A stretch of DNA of 53,300 nt from Pirellulales bacterium (GTDB lineage: Bacteria; Planctomycetota; Planctomycetia; Pirellulales; JACPPG01): positions 1 through 53,300 of the forward strand of contig DASZWQ010000201.1 in NCBI GenBank assembly GCA_035546535.1. The letters are read 5' to 3'. The translations under genes and the position numbers were made by a program. Under the pieces are notes generated by a model that searched no databases, had not been told where the DNA came from, and worked only from the letters and a program-made list of their open reading frames with translations. Shown here piece after piece: positions 45,161-53,300 of the stretch (position 1 is the first letter of the stretch; every line of letters begins with the position of its first letter).

Positions 45161-46237
45161 ATGGCTGCCAAGAGTAAGATAACGTCGCCCGATTCCCCCG
45201 TACTCGACGAACTGTGTCGCGAGCTAGCGGCCCGCACCGACGCGCTGGATTTGTCCGGCGACTGGCCGGCCGAGCAATTCCGGCTGCTCGGCGCCTATGG
45301 CGTTTACGAGTGGTTCCTGCCCAAGGAGTGGGGTGGGCAGCAATGGAGCGAAGTCGATTGCATCCGCGGCTACCTGCGGCTGAGCGAAGCTTGCCTGACC
45401 ACGACCTTTGTCCTGACGCAACGCACCGGCGCGTGCCAGCGAATCGCCGATGGCGACAGCCCGCGAAAGGCGGAATTACTGCCGCCGCTCGTCTCGGGCG
45501 AATCGTTTGCGACGGTCGGCATCTCGCACCTGACGACCAGCCGGCAGCATTTGGGACGCCCGGCCCTGGCGGCGCGCGAGACCGGTGGGGGTTTTGAGCT
45601 CGACGGATTCAGTCCCTGGGTCACCGGCGGGACAAATGCCGACGCGATCGTCACCGGGGCGACGCTCGACGACGGGCGGCAGATCCTGGCCGTGGTGCCC
45701 ACCGATTTGCCTGGCGTGTCCGCCGATCCTCCGGCTCGCCTGGTGGGTTTATCGGCCAGCCACACCGGCGCCGTACATTTCAAAAACGTCATGATCGAGC
45801 ACGACTTGCTCCTGGGTGGACCGATCGAGAATGTCATGGCGCGCGGCATCGGCGGGAACACGGGCGGATTGCAGACCTCGACGTTGGCGATCGGCCTGGC
45901 GCGAGCGGCGATCGCCTTCCTTGAGAATGAAGCAGTTAAGCGCGAGGACCTGGGCGAGCCGACCGCGGCGCTTGCGCGTGATGCGGCCCGTGCGGCCGAT
46001 GATCTCTTGGCTTTGGCGGCCGGCAGCGCCTCTTGCACGCAGCAAGATTTGCGGTACCGAGCGAACAGCCTGGCGCTGCGCGCCACGCAAGCCGCGCTTA
46101 CCGCCGCGAAAGGGGCCGGCTACGTCGCCGGGCATCCGGCGGGGCGCTGGTGCCGCGAGGCGCTTTTCTTTCTGGTGTGGAGCTGCCCACAACCGGTCGC
46201 CGCCGCGGCATTGTGCGATTTGGCCGGTTTAGGGTAG
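45161..46237 (+). CDS. acyl-CoA dehydrogenase-like flavoprotein
   Basis: A 358-residue acyl-CoA dehydrogenase-fold protein. YEWFLPKEWGGQQW at the N-terminus, FATVGISHLTTSRQHLG in the flavin/middle region and SPWVTGGTNADAIVTGA fit the fold. The C-terminal part is shorter than in the enzyme at 32510 and lacks an obvious YEG/YDG catalytic block, so it may be a desulfurase/monooxygenase-like or inactive member. ATG 45161 has AACGGAACGAAG upstream. It is divergent from glgP. The substrate is unknown. Confidence 0.75.
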   Translation: MAAKSKITSPDSPVLDELCRELAARTDALDLSGDWPAEQFRLLGAYGVYEWFLPKEWGGQQWSEVDCIRGYLRLSEACLTTTFVLTQRTGACQRIADGDSPRKAELLPPLVSGESFATVGISHLTTSRQHLGRPALAARETGGGFELDGFSPWVTGGTNADAIVTGATLDDGRQILAVVPTDLPGVSADPPARLVGLSASHTGAVHFKNVMIEHDLLLGGPIENVMARGIGGNTGGLQTSTLAIGLARAAIAFLENEAVKREDLGEPTAALARDAARAADDLLALAAGSASCTQQDLRYRANSLALRATQAALTAAKGAGYVAGHPAGRWCREALFFLVWSCPQPVAAAALCDLAGLG

Positions 46238-46299
46238 GGCAGAATCTGGTTAGTCCGTTCGAGTAAAGAAATTAAGAGTTTAGTCGAAATTCCGACAGA

Positions 46300-46348
46300 C
46301 AACGCCAAAGGCGTTGCACAAGCTAGCCCAGGGCAACGCCCTGGGTAC
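46300..46348. repeat. left inverted repeat of the Y1 transposase element
   Basis: A 49-base unit with two hairpins: AACGCC/GGCGTT (46301-46315) and CCCAGGGC/GCCCTGGG (46328-46345). Its reverse complement matches 46918-46966 at 44 of 49 positions. It lies 54 bases upstream of the transposase ATG. Confidence 0.88.
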
Positions 46349-46402
46349 GGGATCCCGATAAATGTCGGAGCCCTGCAAGGGCGAAACAGGTAGTAGCCCA
46401 CG

Positions 46403-46855
46403 ATGCCGCAATCTCTCGCCAAGAATTCGATCCATTTGGTGTTTGGCACGAAGGGGCGCCGCCCTTATTTGACCAGCTCGGTCGGTCCGCAGGTTTTTGC
46501 TTATCTCGCAGGTGCGTTCCAGAAATGGGAGAGTCCGGCGATCATCGTGGGCGGGCACGTCGATCACGTTCACGCGTTGTTCTTGCTCAACAAGAATGTC
46601 TCGCTGGCGAGAATTGTCGAGGAGATCAAGAAGGGCTCGTCGAAATGGATCAAGACTCTCGGTGTCGGACTGGATGATTTCGCTTGGCAAAATGGCTACG
46701 GTGCGTTCTCGGTCAGCGAGTCCAATAGCTTGGAAGTTCGCAAGTACATCGAAAATCAAGAGGAGCATCACCGCCGCCGATCGTTCCAAGACGAATTTCG
46801 CGAGCTGTGCGCACGCCATGGCGTCGAGATAGATGAGCGGTACGCTTGGTCGTAA
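46403..46855 (+). CDS. IS200/REP-type Y1 transposase (RAYT-like)
   Basis: A 150-residue single-strand DNA endonuclease of the Y1 HUH family. The HUH motif lies at 55-57 in GGHVDHVHALF, and the catalytic Tyr is probably Y99 in WQNGYGAFSVS. HLVFGTKGRRPYL near the N-terminus is typical of REP-associated tyrosine transposases. It is full length with no stop or frameshift, so it may be active. Matching 49-base inverted repeats lie on both sides, which is the hallmark of a TnpA-REP unit that moves or spreads palindromes. It lies between an acyl-CoA dehydrogenase-like gene and a Gly-rich protein gene. Confidence 0.88.
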   Translation: MPQSLAKNSIHLVFGTKGRRPYLTSSVGPQVFAYLAGAFQKWESPAIIVGGHVDHVHALFLLNKNVSLARIVEEIKKGSSKWIKTLGVGLDDFAWQNGYGAFSVSESNSLEVRKYIENQEEHHRRRSFQDEFRELCARHGVEIDERYAWS

Positions 46856-46917
46856 AGTCGGCGATGCGTGGACTTGTTTCGCTCTTTCAGAGCTTACGTC
46901 CTTTCTTTGTGGCCCGT

Positions 46918-46966
46918 CTACCCAGGGCGTTGCCCTGGGCTATCTTGTGGAACGCCTTCGGCGTTC
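46918..46966. repeat. right inverted repeat of the Y1 transposase element
   Basis: CCCAGGGC/GCCCTGGG and AACGCC/GGCGTT hairpins in inverted order to the left unit (44/49 identical by eye). It is 62 bases after the transposase stop. Confidence 0.88.
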
Positions 46967-47103
46967 GAGCGCGGCCGCTTGCCGGTCGCGGTCGATTCGG
47001 TGCCTTGTTTCACGTGAACGCGTAGGCGTAACTATGCGAATCACCACTCAGCGCTCGAGCTAGCCGAGCGCCCAGCTTCCGGAGCGGCGCCGCATCGCGG
47101 CGC

Positions 47104-47142
47104 AAAAAAACGCCCCGTGTGAATTGAAACTCACACAGGGCG
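47104..47142 (-). terminator. rho-independent terminator of the Gly-rich protein gene
   Basis: On the minus strand CGCCCTGTGTGA and TCACACGGGGCG pair in a 12-bp stem (one G-T pair) followed by seven T. It lies 41 bases after the stop of the gene at 47184. Confidence 0.9.
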
Positions 47143-47183
47143 CGCTCGTTGCTCGGAATAAAACCGGCGACGATCTTCAACGA

Positions 47184-48191
47184 CTACTTGTCGCCGTCTT
47201 TATCGCCGTCTTTGCCGTCGTCGCTCTTGCCTTCGCGAACGGTCACCTTCTCTTCGACTTCCTGGGTGATTTCGCGATTCGGGGCGGTGATGGCGATGAC
47301 CTGCTTCTGTACGCCCTCGGCCTTCACGGTGCGGCCGGTGTTGACGTCGAAGTAGATCGTCATATCGCCTTCCTGCTCTTCGATTTCGATATCGACCTGC
47401 GATTGCTCGGCCGGTTCGAAGGTGATATCGCTCTTGGCGGCGATCTTCTGGATCTCGTGCCCTTCGGCCGAGGTCTTCTCCGAGGTCGAGTAGGTAACCT
47501 CGGTCTTCTTCACGCCTGCGCCGCGCATCTCTTCGGCGAAGCTCTGCGACCACTTCACGTCCGGCGTGACCGGCTTCTCGGGCAGCGGGACGATCGAGCG
47601 GGTGATCATTTCCTTGATGCTGTTTTCCGACAGGCCGCCCATCATGCCGCCCAGTCCACCGCCGCCACCGCGACGGCCGCCGCCACCACCGCCACCACCG
47701 CCTTGCTGCTTGGCGAGATGCTCGGCGACCTTTTCCGGCAACTTGATGTCGCTGACCTGTCCGGTTGCCGTGGCCTTGAGGGTGAAGGTGCCGCCGACCA
47801 ACGATTCGATCATCGGGCCCATCATGTCCCAGATCTGGCCGGTGCCGCTGCCGGGCTTCTTCGAATCGTAATCCAGTCCGCCGCCCAGCGGAGAATCCAT
47901 CTTCATCTGGATGCGATCGACGGTCTGTTCGATCGTGGCGGTGCCGTCGGCGTCGACGGACTTCACCTTCCAACTGGTGTCGAAGATCATGCCCGACTTG
48001 ACTTCGATCAGCGAGCCGCTGAGATCGATTTTCATATCGGTCTCGCGGTCCATGACGTAATTGAGCGTGTCTCCTTCCTTGAACTTCCAACGCAGCGTGT
48101 TGTCACCACGCGCGGTGCCGGCGGACAGGATTCCGCTGGCCGCGATCGTGGCAGCGAGCAAGCAACAGTAACTAGTGCGAGAGCACAACAT
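47184..48191 (-). CDS. exported protein of unknown function with Gly-rich linker
   Basis: A 335-residue predicted exported protein. MLCSRTSYCCLLAATIAASGILSAG is a signal peptide. The N-terminal half has TLRWKFKEGDTLNYVMDRE and beta-like strands, a Gly-rich linker (nine Gly, then RRGGGGG) splits the protein, and the C-terminal half is charged, ending in DGKDGDKDGDK. No family is recognised, though the pattern fits planctomycete proteins of the DUF6263 kind; that name is only a guess. ATG 48191 is chosen because it starts the signal peptide; the frame is open to 48320. A strong terminator follows. Confidence 0.75.
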   Translation of the reverse strand: MLCSRTSYCCLLAATIAASGILSAGTARGDNTLRWKFKEGDTLNYVMDRETDMKIDLSGSLIEVKSGMIFDTSWKVKSVDADGTATIEQTVDRIQMKMDSPLGGGLDYDSKKPGSGTGQIWDMMGPMIESLVGGTFTLKATATGQVSDIKLPEKVAEHLAKQQGGGGGGGGGRRGGGGGLGGMMGGLSENSIKEMITRSIVPLPEKPVTPDVKWSQSFAEEMRGAGVKKTEVTYSTSEKTSAEGHEIQKIAAKSDITFEPAEQSQVDIEIEEQEGDMTIYFDVNTGRTVKAEGVQKQVIAITAPNREITQEVEEKVTVREGKSDDGKDGDKDGDK

Positions 48192-48583
48192 GACGTTCGC
48201 CTTTCGTGTTTTAATGGGCCGACGCTTGGTGAGTGACACACGAACGCACAACAAAACACCTTCCACGCCAGACCCGCAAGATCGCGCCGACGACCGACAA
48301 CGCGCGTCGGCGGTGGTCATTCAGGTCGAGACACCGCAATCGCTACCGCCAGGGCCAGTGGATTTGGCCCGCTGCATTTTAGCCCTCCGGCGGCGCGACG
48401 CAATCAGGGCGGCACGCTTGCATCTTCCGGCCTGGCGCGGTGGCCATTTGGTCGTCCGTTGCCGCCGGGCTGAAAACGGTGCGACGCGGGCGCCCCTGTG
48501 CTACAACGCTGGCTGCGAAGAACCCTTGGAACGCGCAAGCACGGTACGTTTTCAATCGATATTCAAGCCGTGGAGATTCATGC
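48192..48583. other. divergent intergenic region
   Basis: No gene, repeat or RNA gene was recognised between the Gly-rich protein and the SDR. Promoters for both must lie here; a TGCTACAAC near 48500 is a weak -10-like match for the SDR. Confidence 0.4.
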
Positions 48584-49378
48584 ATGAACGTTGAAGGAAA
48601 AGCGGCCATCGTCACCGGGGGAGGCACCGGCGTGGGCCGGGCCACGGCGCTGGAGCTGGCACGCCGCGGTTGCGCCGTGCTCATCAACTACTCACGATCG
48701 CGCGACGAAGCCGAGCAGACCGCCGCCGACGTCAAGGCGCTTGGCGGACGGGGCCTGGCCATCGAAGCAGACGTAGCCGACGACGACGCCTGCCGCCGCA
48801 TGGTCGAGACGGCCGTGAGCGAGTTCGGCCGACTCGACGTGCTCGTCAACAATGCCGGCACGACGCGCTTCATTCCGCACGACCGGCTCGAGGATGTGAA
48901 GGCCGAAGACTGGGAACGCATCATGGCCGTGAACTTGCAGGGCCCTTTCCAGTGCGCCCGCGCGGCGGCCGCGGCCATCCGTGCCAGCGGTGGCGAGGGC
49001 GAGATCGTCAATGTCGCCAGCACCGCCGGCATCGCCGCGACGGGCAGCTCGATCCCTTACTGCGCGTCGAAGGCGGCCCTATTGAATTTGACGGTCGCGT
49101 TGGCGCGCGTGCTGGCGCCAAAGATACGCGTCAACGCCGTGGCGCCGGGCTTCATCGACGGACGCTGGCTGCGAAACGGTCTTGGCCCGGCCTTCGAGTA
49201 TGCGCTGAAGATGTACGAAGAGCGGCTACCGCTCGGACGCGTTTGCCAGCCCGAGGACGTGGCCGCCGCGATCGTCAGCTTGATCACCGGCTCGGACACC
49301 ATCACCGGGCAGACGATCGTCTGCGACAGCGGCATGCTGATTGCAGATTTTCTTGCCCGGCCGAAGCAACCCTCGTAA
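48584..49378 (+). CDS. SDR-family oxidoreductase
   Basis: A 264-residue short-chain dehydrogenase with TGGGTGVG (11-18), VNNAG (88-92), S146, Y159 and K163 (YCASK). GGAG precedes ATG 48584. Full active site, so probably an NAD(P)-dependent 3-oxoacyl-type reductase or alcohol dehydrogenase; the substrate is unknown. It is followed by a palindromic repeat and the pterin dehydratase gene. Confidence 0.9.
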   Translation: MNVEGKAAIVTGGGTGVGRATALELARRGCAVLINYSRSRDEAEQTAADVKALGGRGLAIEADVADDDACRRMVETAVSEFGRLDVLVNNAGTTRFIPHDRLEDVKAEDWERIMAVNLQGPFQCARAAAAAIRASGGEGEIVNVASTAGIAATGSSIPYCASKAALLNLTVALARVLAPKIRVNAVAPGFIDGRWLRNGLGPAFEYALKMYEERLPLGRVCQPEDVAAAIVSLITGSDTITGQTIVCDSGMLIADFLARPKQPS

Positions 49379-49390
49379 CGGGCGAGGGGG

Positions 49391-49444
49391 GCCACTCGTG
49401 GCTCGCCACCAGTGCGAAGCTTCGGAAAATCACTGCACTGGCAC
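49391..49444. repeat. copy of the CACTGGTGG intergenic palindrome
   Basis: CACTCGTGG (49393-49401) and CCACCAGTG (49406-49414) flank a CTCG loop, and a GCACTGGCAC half follows at 49435-49444. It lies between the SDR stop and the pterin dehydratase start. Confidence 0.7.
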
Positions 49445-49480
49445 CCACACAGGCAAACTGGTTTGCAAGGAGATCAAATA

Positions 49481-49822
49481 ATGGCCAAGGACCATGTGTT
49501 TACCGAAGCCGAGTTGCAGGCCGAGCTCAAAAAGTTGCCGGGCTGGGAAGTACGCGACAACTGGCTGCGCCGCAAATTCGGCACGCCCGGGTGGCCGCAT
49601 ACGCTCTTGCTGGCCAATACGATCGGCTACCTGGCCGAGGCGGCCTACCATCATCCTGACCTGACGCTGGGTTATGCCGAAGTCACCGTAAAGCTGCAAA
49701 CCCATCGCGTTCATGGCATTACGGCCAGCGACACCGAGTTGGCGGCCAAGATCGACGAGGTGGTGCTGTGGAAACCCACCGGCGGCGCCCTGGAGGGTTT
49801 TCCGAAAAAATGGGTCCACTAG
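49481..49822 (+). CDS. pterin-4a-carbinolamine dehydratase
   Basis: A 113-residue enzyme that regenerates the reduced pterin cofactor by dehydrating 4a-hydroxytetrahydrobiopterin. AYHHPDLTLGYAEV then KLQTHRVHGITASD is the family signature, with the active His residues. AAGGAG precedes ATG 49481. No aromatic amino acid hydroxylase is in the window, so a moonlighting or general pterin role is possible. Family call sure. Confidence 0.93.
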   Translation: MAKDHVFTEAELQAELKKLPGWEVRDNWLRRKFGTPGWPHTLLLANTIGYLAEAAYHHPDLTLGYAEVTVKLQTHRVHGITASDTELAAKIDEVVLWKPTGGALEGFPKKWVH

Positions 49823-49922
49823 CTGCGTAAGGAAAGGTAGACCAACTTCGGCGCCGCTACCGCGATTCGCAGGTCGAATCGGGACTGTTCGTCCACCGTC
49901 CGCTTTAAGAAATGGAACCCTC

Positions 49923-51716
49923 ATGGGGCTATCGATCGCCAGGTTCTTGACCGCTTTCGCGATACTTTTGCCGCTCCCTGGGACTTGTCGCGCCATGGCG
50001 GCCGATGATACGGCCAGCAAGCAGTTGGCTGCGTTATTCGCCGAGAGCTGGGAATTCGCGCTCCGCGAAGACCCGCTCTTCGCCACCAGCACGGGCGACT
50101 CGCGCTACAACGACCGGCTGCCGCGCGAGACGCTGGCCGATCAAGCGCGCCGCTTGCAGGCCGAGCGCGAGTTTCTCGCGCGACTGCAAAAGATCCCGTG
50201 CGACGAACTCTCGCGCGGCGAGCAGGTGAATTACGACATCTTCGCCCGAATCAAACGCGATGCGATCGCCGAATACGAGTTTCAGGCCAACCTGATACCG
50301 ATCACCAATCGATCCGGCTTTCACATTTCCTTCCCCGAGCTGCCCCTGGAAATGCCGCTGGCGACCGTCGGGGACTATGAAAACTACGTTTCCCGATTGG
50401 TCGCCTTTTCGCAATTCGTCGACGACAACATCGAACTAATGCGGGCCGGCATCAAGCAAGGGATGGTCTTGCCCGCGGTTTCGATGGTCGATTTCGACAA
50501 GGCGATCCAGCCGCATATCGTCGACGATGCGACGAAAAGCCTGCTCGACAAGCCATTCGAGAAGTTTCCGGAGACCGTGGCGGCGTCGGAACATGCCCGG
50601 CTGACCGAGGCCGGCCGCAAGGCGATCATGACGAGCGTGGTGCCCGGCTATCGCAAGCTGCTGGAATTCTTGAGCAAGGAATACGTTCCGGCGTGCCGGC
50701 AGCAGATCGGCGCCAGCGCACTACCACGGGGCCGTGAATTCTATCGCCACCGCGTGCGTCAGTTCACCACGCTCGACCTGGAACCGCAGCAGGTTCACGA
50801 AACAGGCCAGGCCGAGGTGCGGCGCATCAAGGCCGAGATGGAAGCCTTGATGCGCGAAGTCGGTTTCCAAGGGGACTTCAAGGCGTTCGTCGAGCAGCTT
50901 CGCACCGACCTGAAGTTTTATGCCGACTCGCCCGAGCAGTTGCTCAAGGAAACTGCCCTGGTTTTGAAGCGCATGGACGGCGAGCTGCCGAAGCTGTTTC
51001 GCAAGCTGCCGCGCACGCCCTACGGCATCCGCGAAGTTCCGGATTTCATCGCTCCGCGCACCACGACGGCCTACTATCAGCCGCCGGCGGGCGACGGAAG
51101 CCGGGCCGGCTTCTATTACGTCAACACGTACAACCTGAGCAGCCGGCCGCTGTTCGAAATCGAAGCTCTTTCCCTGCACGAGGCCGTGCCCGGCCATCAC
51201 TTGCAGATCGCGCTCGCGCAGGAGCAGGACGAGATGCCTCCGTTCCGCCGGTTTGTCCTGTTCACGGCCTTTGTCGAAGGGTGGGGGCTGTATGCCGAGC
51301 GGCTCGGCCTCGAAGTCGGCTTCTACACCGACCCGTATCGCAACTTCGGCCGATTGAGTTACGAGATGTGGCGGGCCTGCCGCCTGGTCGTCGATACCGG
51401 CATGCACTACCTGGGCTGGACCCGCGAGCAGGCGATCCAGTTTATGGCCGACAACACGGCCCTCTCGATCCATAACATCACGGCCGAAGTGGATCGTTAC
51501 ATCGCCTGGCCCGGCCAGGCGCTGGCCTACAAGACGGGGGAATTGAAGATTCGCCAGCTGCGCAAGCTGGCCGAGGAGCGACTGAAAGACCGCTTCGACG
51601 TCCGCGAATTTCACGAGGTGGTGCTTGGCGCCGGCGCCATTCCGTTGACCGTTCTGGACGAGAACGTGCGGACGTGGCTGGACGCGAAGGATACGCCTGA
51701 CAAGGCCGGCGACTAG
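49923..51716 (+). CDS. DUF885 zinc-peptidase-like protein, exported
   Basis: A 597-residue predicted exported protein. A signal peptide (MGLSIARFLTAFAILLPLPG) begins it. The zinc-type motif HEAVPGHH and the downstream FVEGWGLYAERLG place it in DUF885, a gluzincin-like peptidase family. The N-terminal domain is helical and gives family length. ATG 49923 starts the signal peptide; the longer frame to 49713 overlaps the pterin dehydratase gene and is rejected. Likely role: peptide or protein hydrolysis in the periplasm; substrate unknown. Confidence 0.92.
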   Translation: MGLSIARFLTAFAILLPLPGTCRAMAADDTASKQLAALFAESWEFALREDPLFATSTGDSRYNDRLPRETLADQARRLQAEREFLARLQKIPCDELSRGEQVNYDIFARIKRDAIAEYEFQANLIPITNRSGFHISFPELPLEMPLATVGDYENYVSRLVAFSQFVDDNIELMRAGIKQGMVLPAVSMVDFDKAIQPHIVDDATKSLLDKPFEKFPETVAASEHARLTEAGRKAIMTSVVPGYRKLLEFLSKEYVPACRQQIGASALPRGREFYRHRVRQFTTLDLEPQQVHETGQAEVRRIKAEMEALMREVGFQGDFKAFVEQLRTDLKFYADSPEQLLKETALVLKRMDGELPKLFRKLPRTPYGIREVPDFIAPRTTTAYYQPPAGDGSRAGFYYVNTYNLSSRPLFEIEALSLHEAVPGHHLQIALAQEQDEMPPFRRFVLFTAFVEGWGLYAERLGLEVGFYTDPYRNFGRLSYEMWRACRLVVDTGMHYLGWTREQAIQFMADNTALSIHNITAEVDRYIAWPGQALAYKTGELKIRQLRKLAEERLKDRFDVREFHEVVLGAGAIPLTVLDENVRTWLDAKDTPDKAGD

Positions 51717-51851
51717 GCCGGATTGGGGACGCTTCCGCGCGGCAAAAAACGTTGCATTCCCTTGGGCACAGGCTTAAGATACGCCAGTGTGGCGGCGGTG
51801 ACTTTCTGCGCCCAACTTCTCAAACCGCCATTCTTCTTGGGGGTCACGAAT

Positions 51852-53300
51852 ATGAGTTCGCGCTGCGCTCTCTCGCTCGCACTGGCGTTGTCCTTGGCAT
51901 GCTCGGGTCTGGCTTGGGCGGCGGAAATTCGCCCCGCCGAGAAGCAAGACTTCCTGGGCACGAAGCTCGATAAGCTGTCGGCGGACGACTTCCGCGGCAA
52001 GACCCACACGCTCTCTGATTACAAAGATGCGAAGGTCGTGGTGCTCGCCTTCCTGGGCGTTGAATGCCCGTTGTGCAAGATGTATGGGCCGAGGCTCGAA
52101 CAGCTTTCCAAGGAATTTGCCGACAAGGGCGTCGTCATCCTGGGTGTCGATTCCAATCGCCAGGATTCGCTCACCGAGATGGCCGCTTACGCCCGGCAAC
52201 ACGACATCAGCTTTCCGCTGCTGAAAGATCTGAATAACGCGATCGCCGACAAAGTCGGCGCCGAGCGGACGCCCGAGGTGGTCGTGCTCGACCAGGATCG
52301 CGTGGTGCGCTACCGCGGCCGGATCGACGACCAATATGGTTTCCAGTCGGGCACCGGCTACGCGCGGCCGAAAATCACACGCAGCGATCTATCGGAAGCG
52401 ATCAACGAGCTGCTGGCCGGCAAGACGGTGAGCCAGCCCACGTCGGAAGTCGCCGGTTGCCTGATCGGTCGCGTGCGCCCCGTCAAAGAACAGGGGGGCG
52501 TGACCTATTCGGACCAGATCGCGCGCATCTTCCAGAAGCGCTGCGTCGAATGCCACCGTGAAGGGCAGATCGGTCCGTTCGCCCTCACCAGCTATGAAGA
52601 GGCCGCCGGTTGGTCCGGAATGATCGAAGAGGTGGTTCGCGATCAGCGCATGCCCCCGTGGCATGCCGATCCGCATTTCGGCAAGTTCTCGAACGATTCG
52701 AGTTTGACCCAAGAAGAGAAAGATCAGATCTATACGTGGGTCGCCAACGGCGCGCCCGAGGGGGATCCGAAGAACCTGCCCGAGCCGCGAAAGTTCCCCG
52801 GCACCTATATGATGCCGTACGAGCCGGACGTCATCGTCCACATGGCTGACGAAGCCTTCGACGTGCCGGCCGAAGGGACAGTCGAATACAAGTATTTCGC
52901 CGTCGATCCCGGCTTTACCGAAGACAAGTGGGTGAAGGTGGCCGAGTGCCTGCCCGACAATCGCGGCGTGGTACATCACATCATCGTCTTCATCAAGCCG
53001 CCGGATGGAACGGCCAAGGGTGTCGAGGCCTTTGGACATCTGACCGGTTACGCACCGGGCACGCGCCCGCACGTGTTGCCCGAGGGGATGGCCAAGTTCG
53101 TGCCGGCCGGCTCGAAGCTCGTTTTCCAACTGCACTACACTCCCAACGGTTCGCCGCAAAAGGACCGTAGCGCCGTGGCGATCAAGTTCGAGGATCCGAA
53201 GAACGTGAAGTGGCGCGTGGCGACGGTCGGAGCTTCGAACGCCAACTTTGCCATTCCGCCGCACGCGGATAACTATCCCGTCGAATCGCAGCAGAAGTTC
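51852..53300 (+). CDS. redoxin-cytochrome-copper monooxygenase-like fusion (3' end missing)
   Basis: A partial exported protein (483 residues to the window edge, no stop). A signal peptide (CALSLALALSLACSGLAWAA) is followed by a thioredoxin-like redoxin domain with CPLC at 72-75, a haem-binding-type CVECH at 231-235, then a region with HH at 375-376 and H428 in QLHYTP, like the copper domains of ascorbate-dependent monooxygenases. This three-part fusion is known from planctomycetes. The reading frame was traced through to 53300 without break. It follows the DUF885 gene after 135 bases. Function: possibly oxidation of an extracellular substrate; the C-terminal part is needed to be sure. Confidence 0.88.
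   Translation, partial: MSSRCALSLALALSLACSGLAWAAEIRPAEKQDFLGTKLDKLSADDFRGKTHTLSDYKDAKVVVLAFLGVECPLCKMYGPRLEQLSKEFADKGVVILGVDSNRQDSLTEMAAYARQHDISFPLLKDLNNAIADKVGAERTPEVVVLDQDRVVRYRGRIDDQYGFQSGTGYARPKITRSDLSEAINELLAGKTVSQPTSEVAGCLIGRVRPVKEQGGVTYSDQIARIFQKRCVECHREGQIGPFALTSYEEAAGWSGMIEEVVRDQRMPPWHADPHFGKFSNDSSLTQEEKDQIYTWVANGAPEGDPKNLPEPRKFPGTYMMPYEPDVIVHMADEAFDVPAEGTVEYKYFAVDPGFTEDKWVKVAECLPDNRGVVHHIIVFIKPPDGTAKGVEAFGHLTGYAPGTRPHVLPEGMAKFVPAGSKLVFQLHYTPNGSPQKDRSAVAIKFEDPKNVKWRVATVGASNANFAIPPHADNYPVESQQKF

Larger units (their letters stand above)
46300..46966 (+). mobile_element. IS200/REP-like element: Y1 transposase between inverted palindromes
   Basis: The element is bounded by the 49-base units at 46300-46348 and 46918-46966, which are 44/49 inverted copies, with a 150-residue Y1 transposase between. 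No target duplication is expected for this family and none is seen. Confidence 0.75.

Noticed and set aside
47124..48236. Long plus-strand frame opposite the Gly-rich exported gene
   Set aside because: No domain or start site, whereas the minus strand has a signal peptide and a T-tract terminator.

Overview
The window looks like a piece of a G+C-rich planctomycete chromosome (order Pirellulales or a close relative). The evidence is a cytochrome-type DUF1549/DUF1553 protein next to a DUF1501 protein, a second DUF1501 protein, an ECF sigma factor overlapping a Ser/Thr kinase-WD40 protein, a PEP-CTERM protein, a fusion of redoxin, cytochrome and copper-monooxygenase-like domains, and many Tat-type (RRxFL) signals. 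No rRNA, tRNA, CRISPR array, prophage or replication origin was seen. The last gene runs off the right edge.

Layout. 1-4.1 kb: stress and storage genes (PRC-barrel protein, DUF1328 membrane peptide, trehalose-forming TreZ, BON protein). 4.4-12.1 kb: a two-component block with a REC-HPt protein, an NtrC-type sigma-54 activator, two hybrid kinases and a stand-alone receiver. Together these contain every domain needed for a multistep phosphorelay. 12.3-20.1 kb: a same-strand series of PSD1 cytochrome, DUF1501, MFS transporter, NHL propeller and zinc dehydrogenase. 20.2-24.2 kb: ECF sigma factor and kinase-WD40 protein. 24.6-29.8 kb: PEP-CTERM protein, a shared terminator, a CoxE/MoxR pair and a TPR protein. 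29.8-34.8 kb: DJ-1/PfpI protein, then SDR, histidine phosphatase, acyl-CoA dehydrogenase and APH-type kinase. This last set resembles the bacterial lva operon and the mammalian ACAD10/11 proteins used for 4-hydroxy acids.

34.8-35.75 kb is mostly non-coding. It holds a 24-residue lysine/alanine peptide gene with a strong ribosome-binding site and its own terminator. 35.7-45.0 kb is mainly minus strand: DUF1501, an SDR without the catalytic Tyr, a CarboxypepD_reg-like protein overlapping a Tat-exported beta-helix protein, a HEPN-like hypothetical, a deoxyhypusine synthase-like enzyme and alpha-glucan phosphorylase. 45.1-53.3 kb: an acyl-CoA dehydrogenase-like protein, an IS200/REP-type Y1 transposase between 49-nt inverted repeats, a Gly-rich exported protein, SDR, pterin dehydratase, DUF885 protein and the truncated redoxin fusion.

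Two kinds of dispersed intergenic palindrome are present. A CACTGGTGG-type hairpin occurs at five places, and a two-hairpin unit flanks the Y1 transposase. The most unusual items are the micro-peptide locus, the transposase with its matched palindromes, the 4-hydroxy-acid-like cassette, the phosphorelay block with candidate sigma-54 promoters, and the HEPN-like gene. Functions are inferred from motifs read by eye; no database search was possible.
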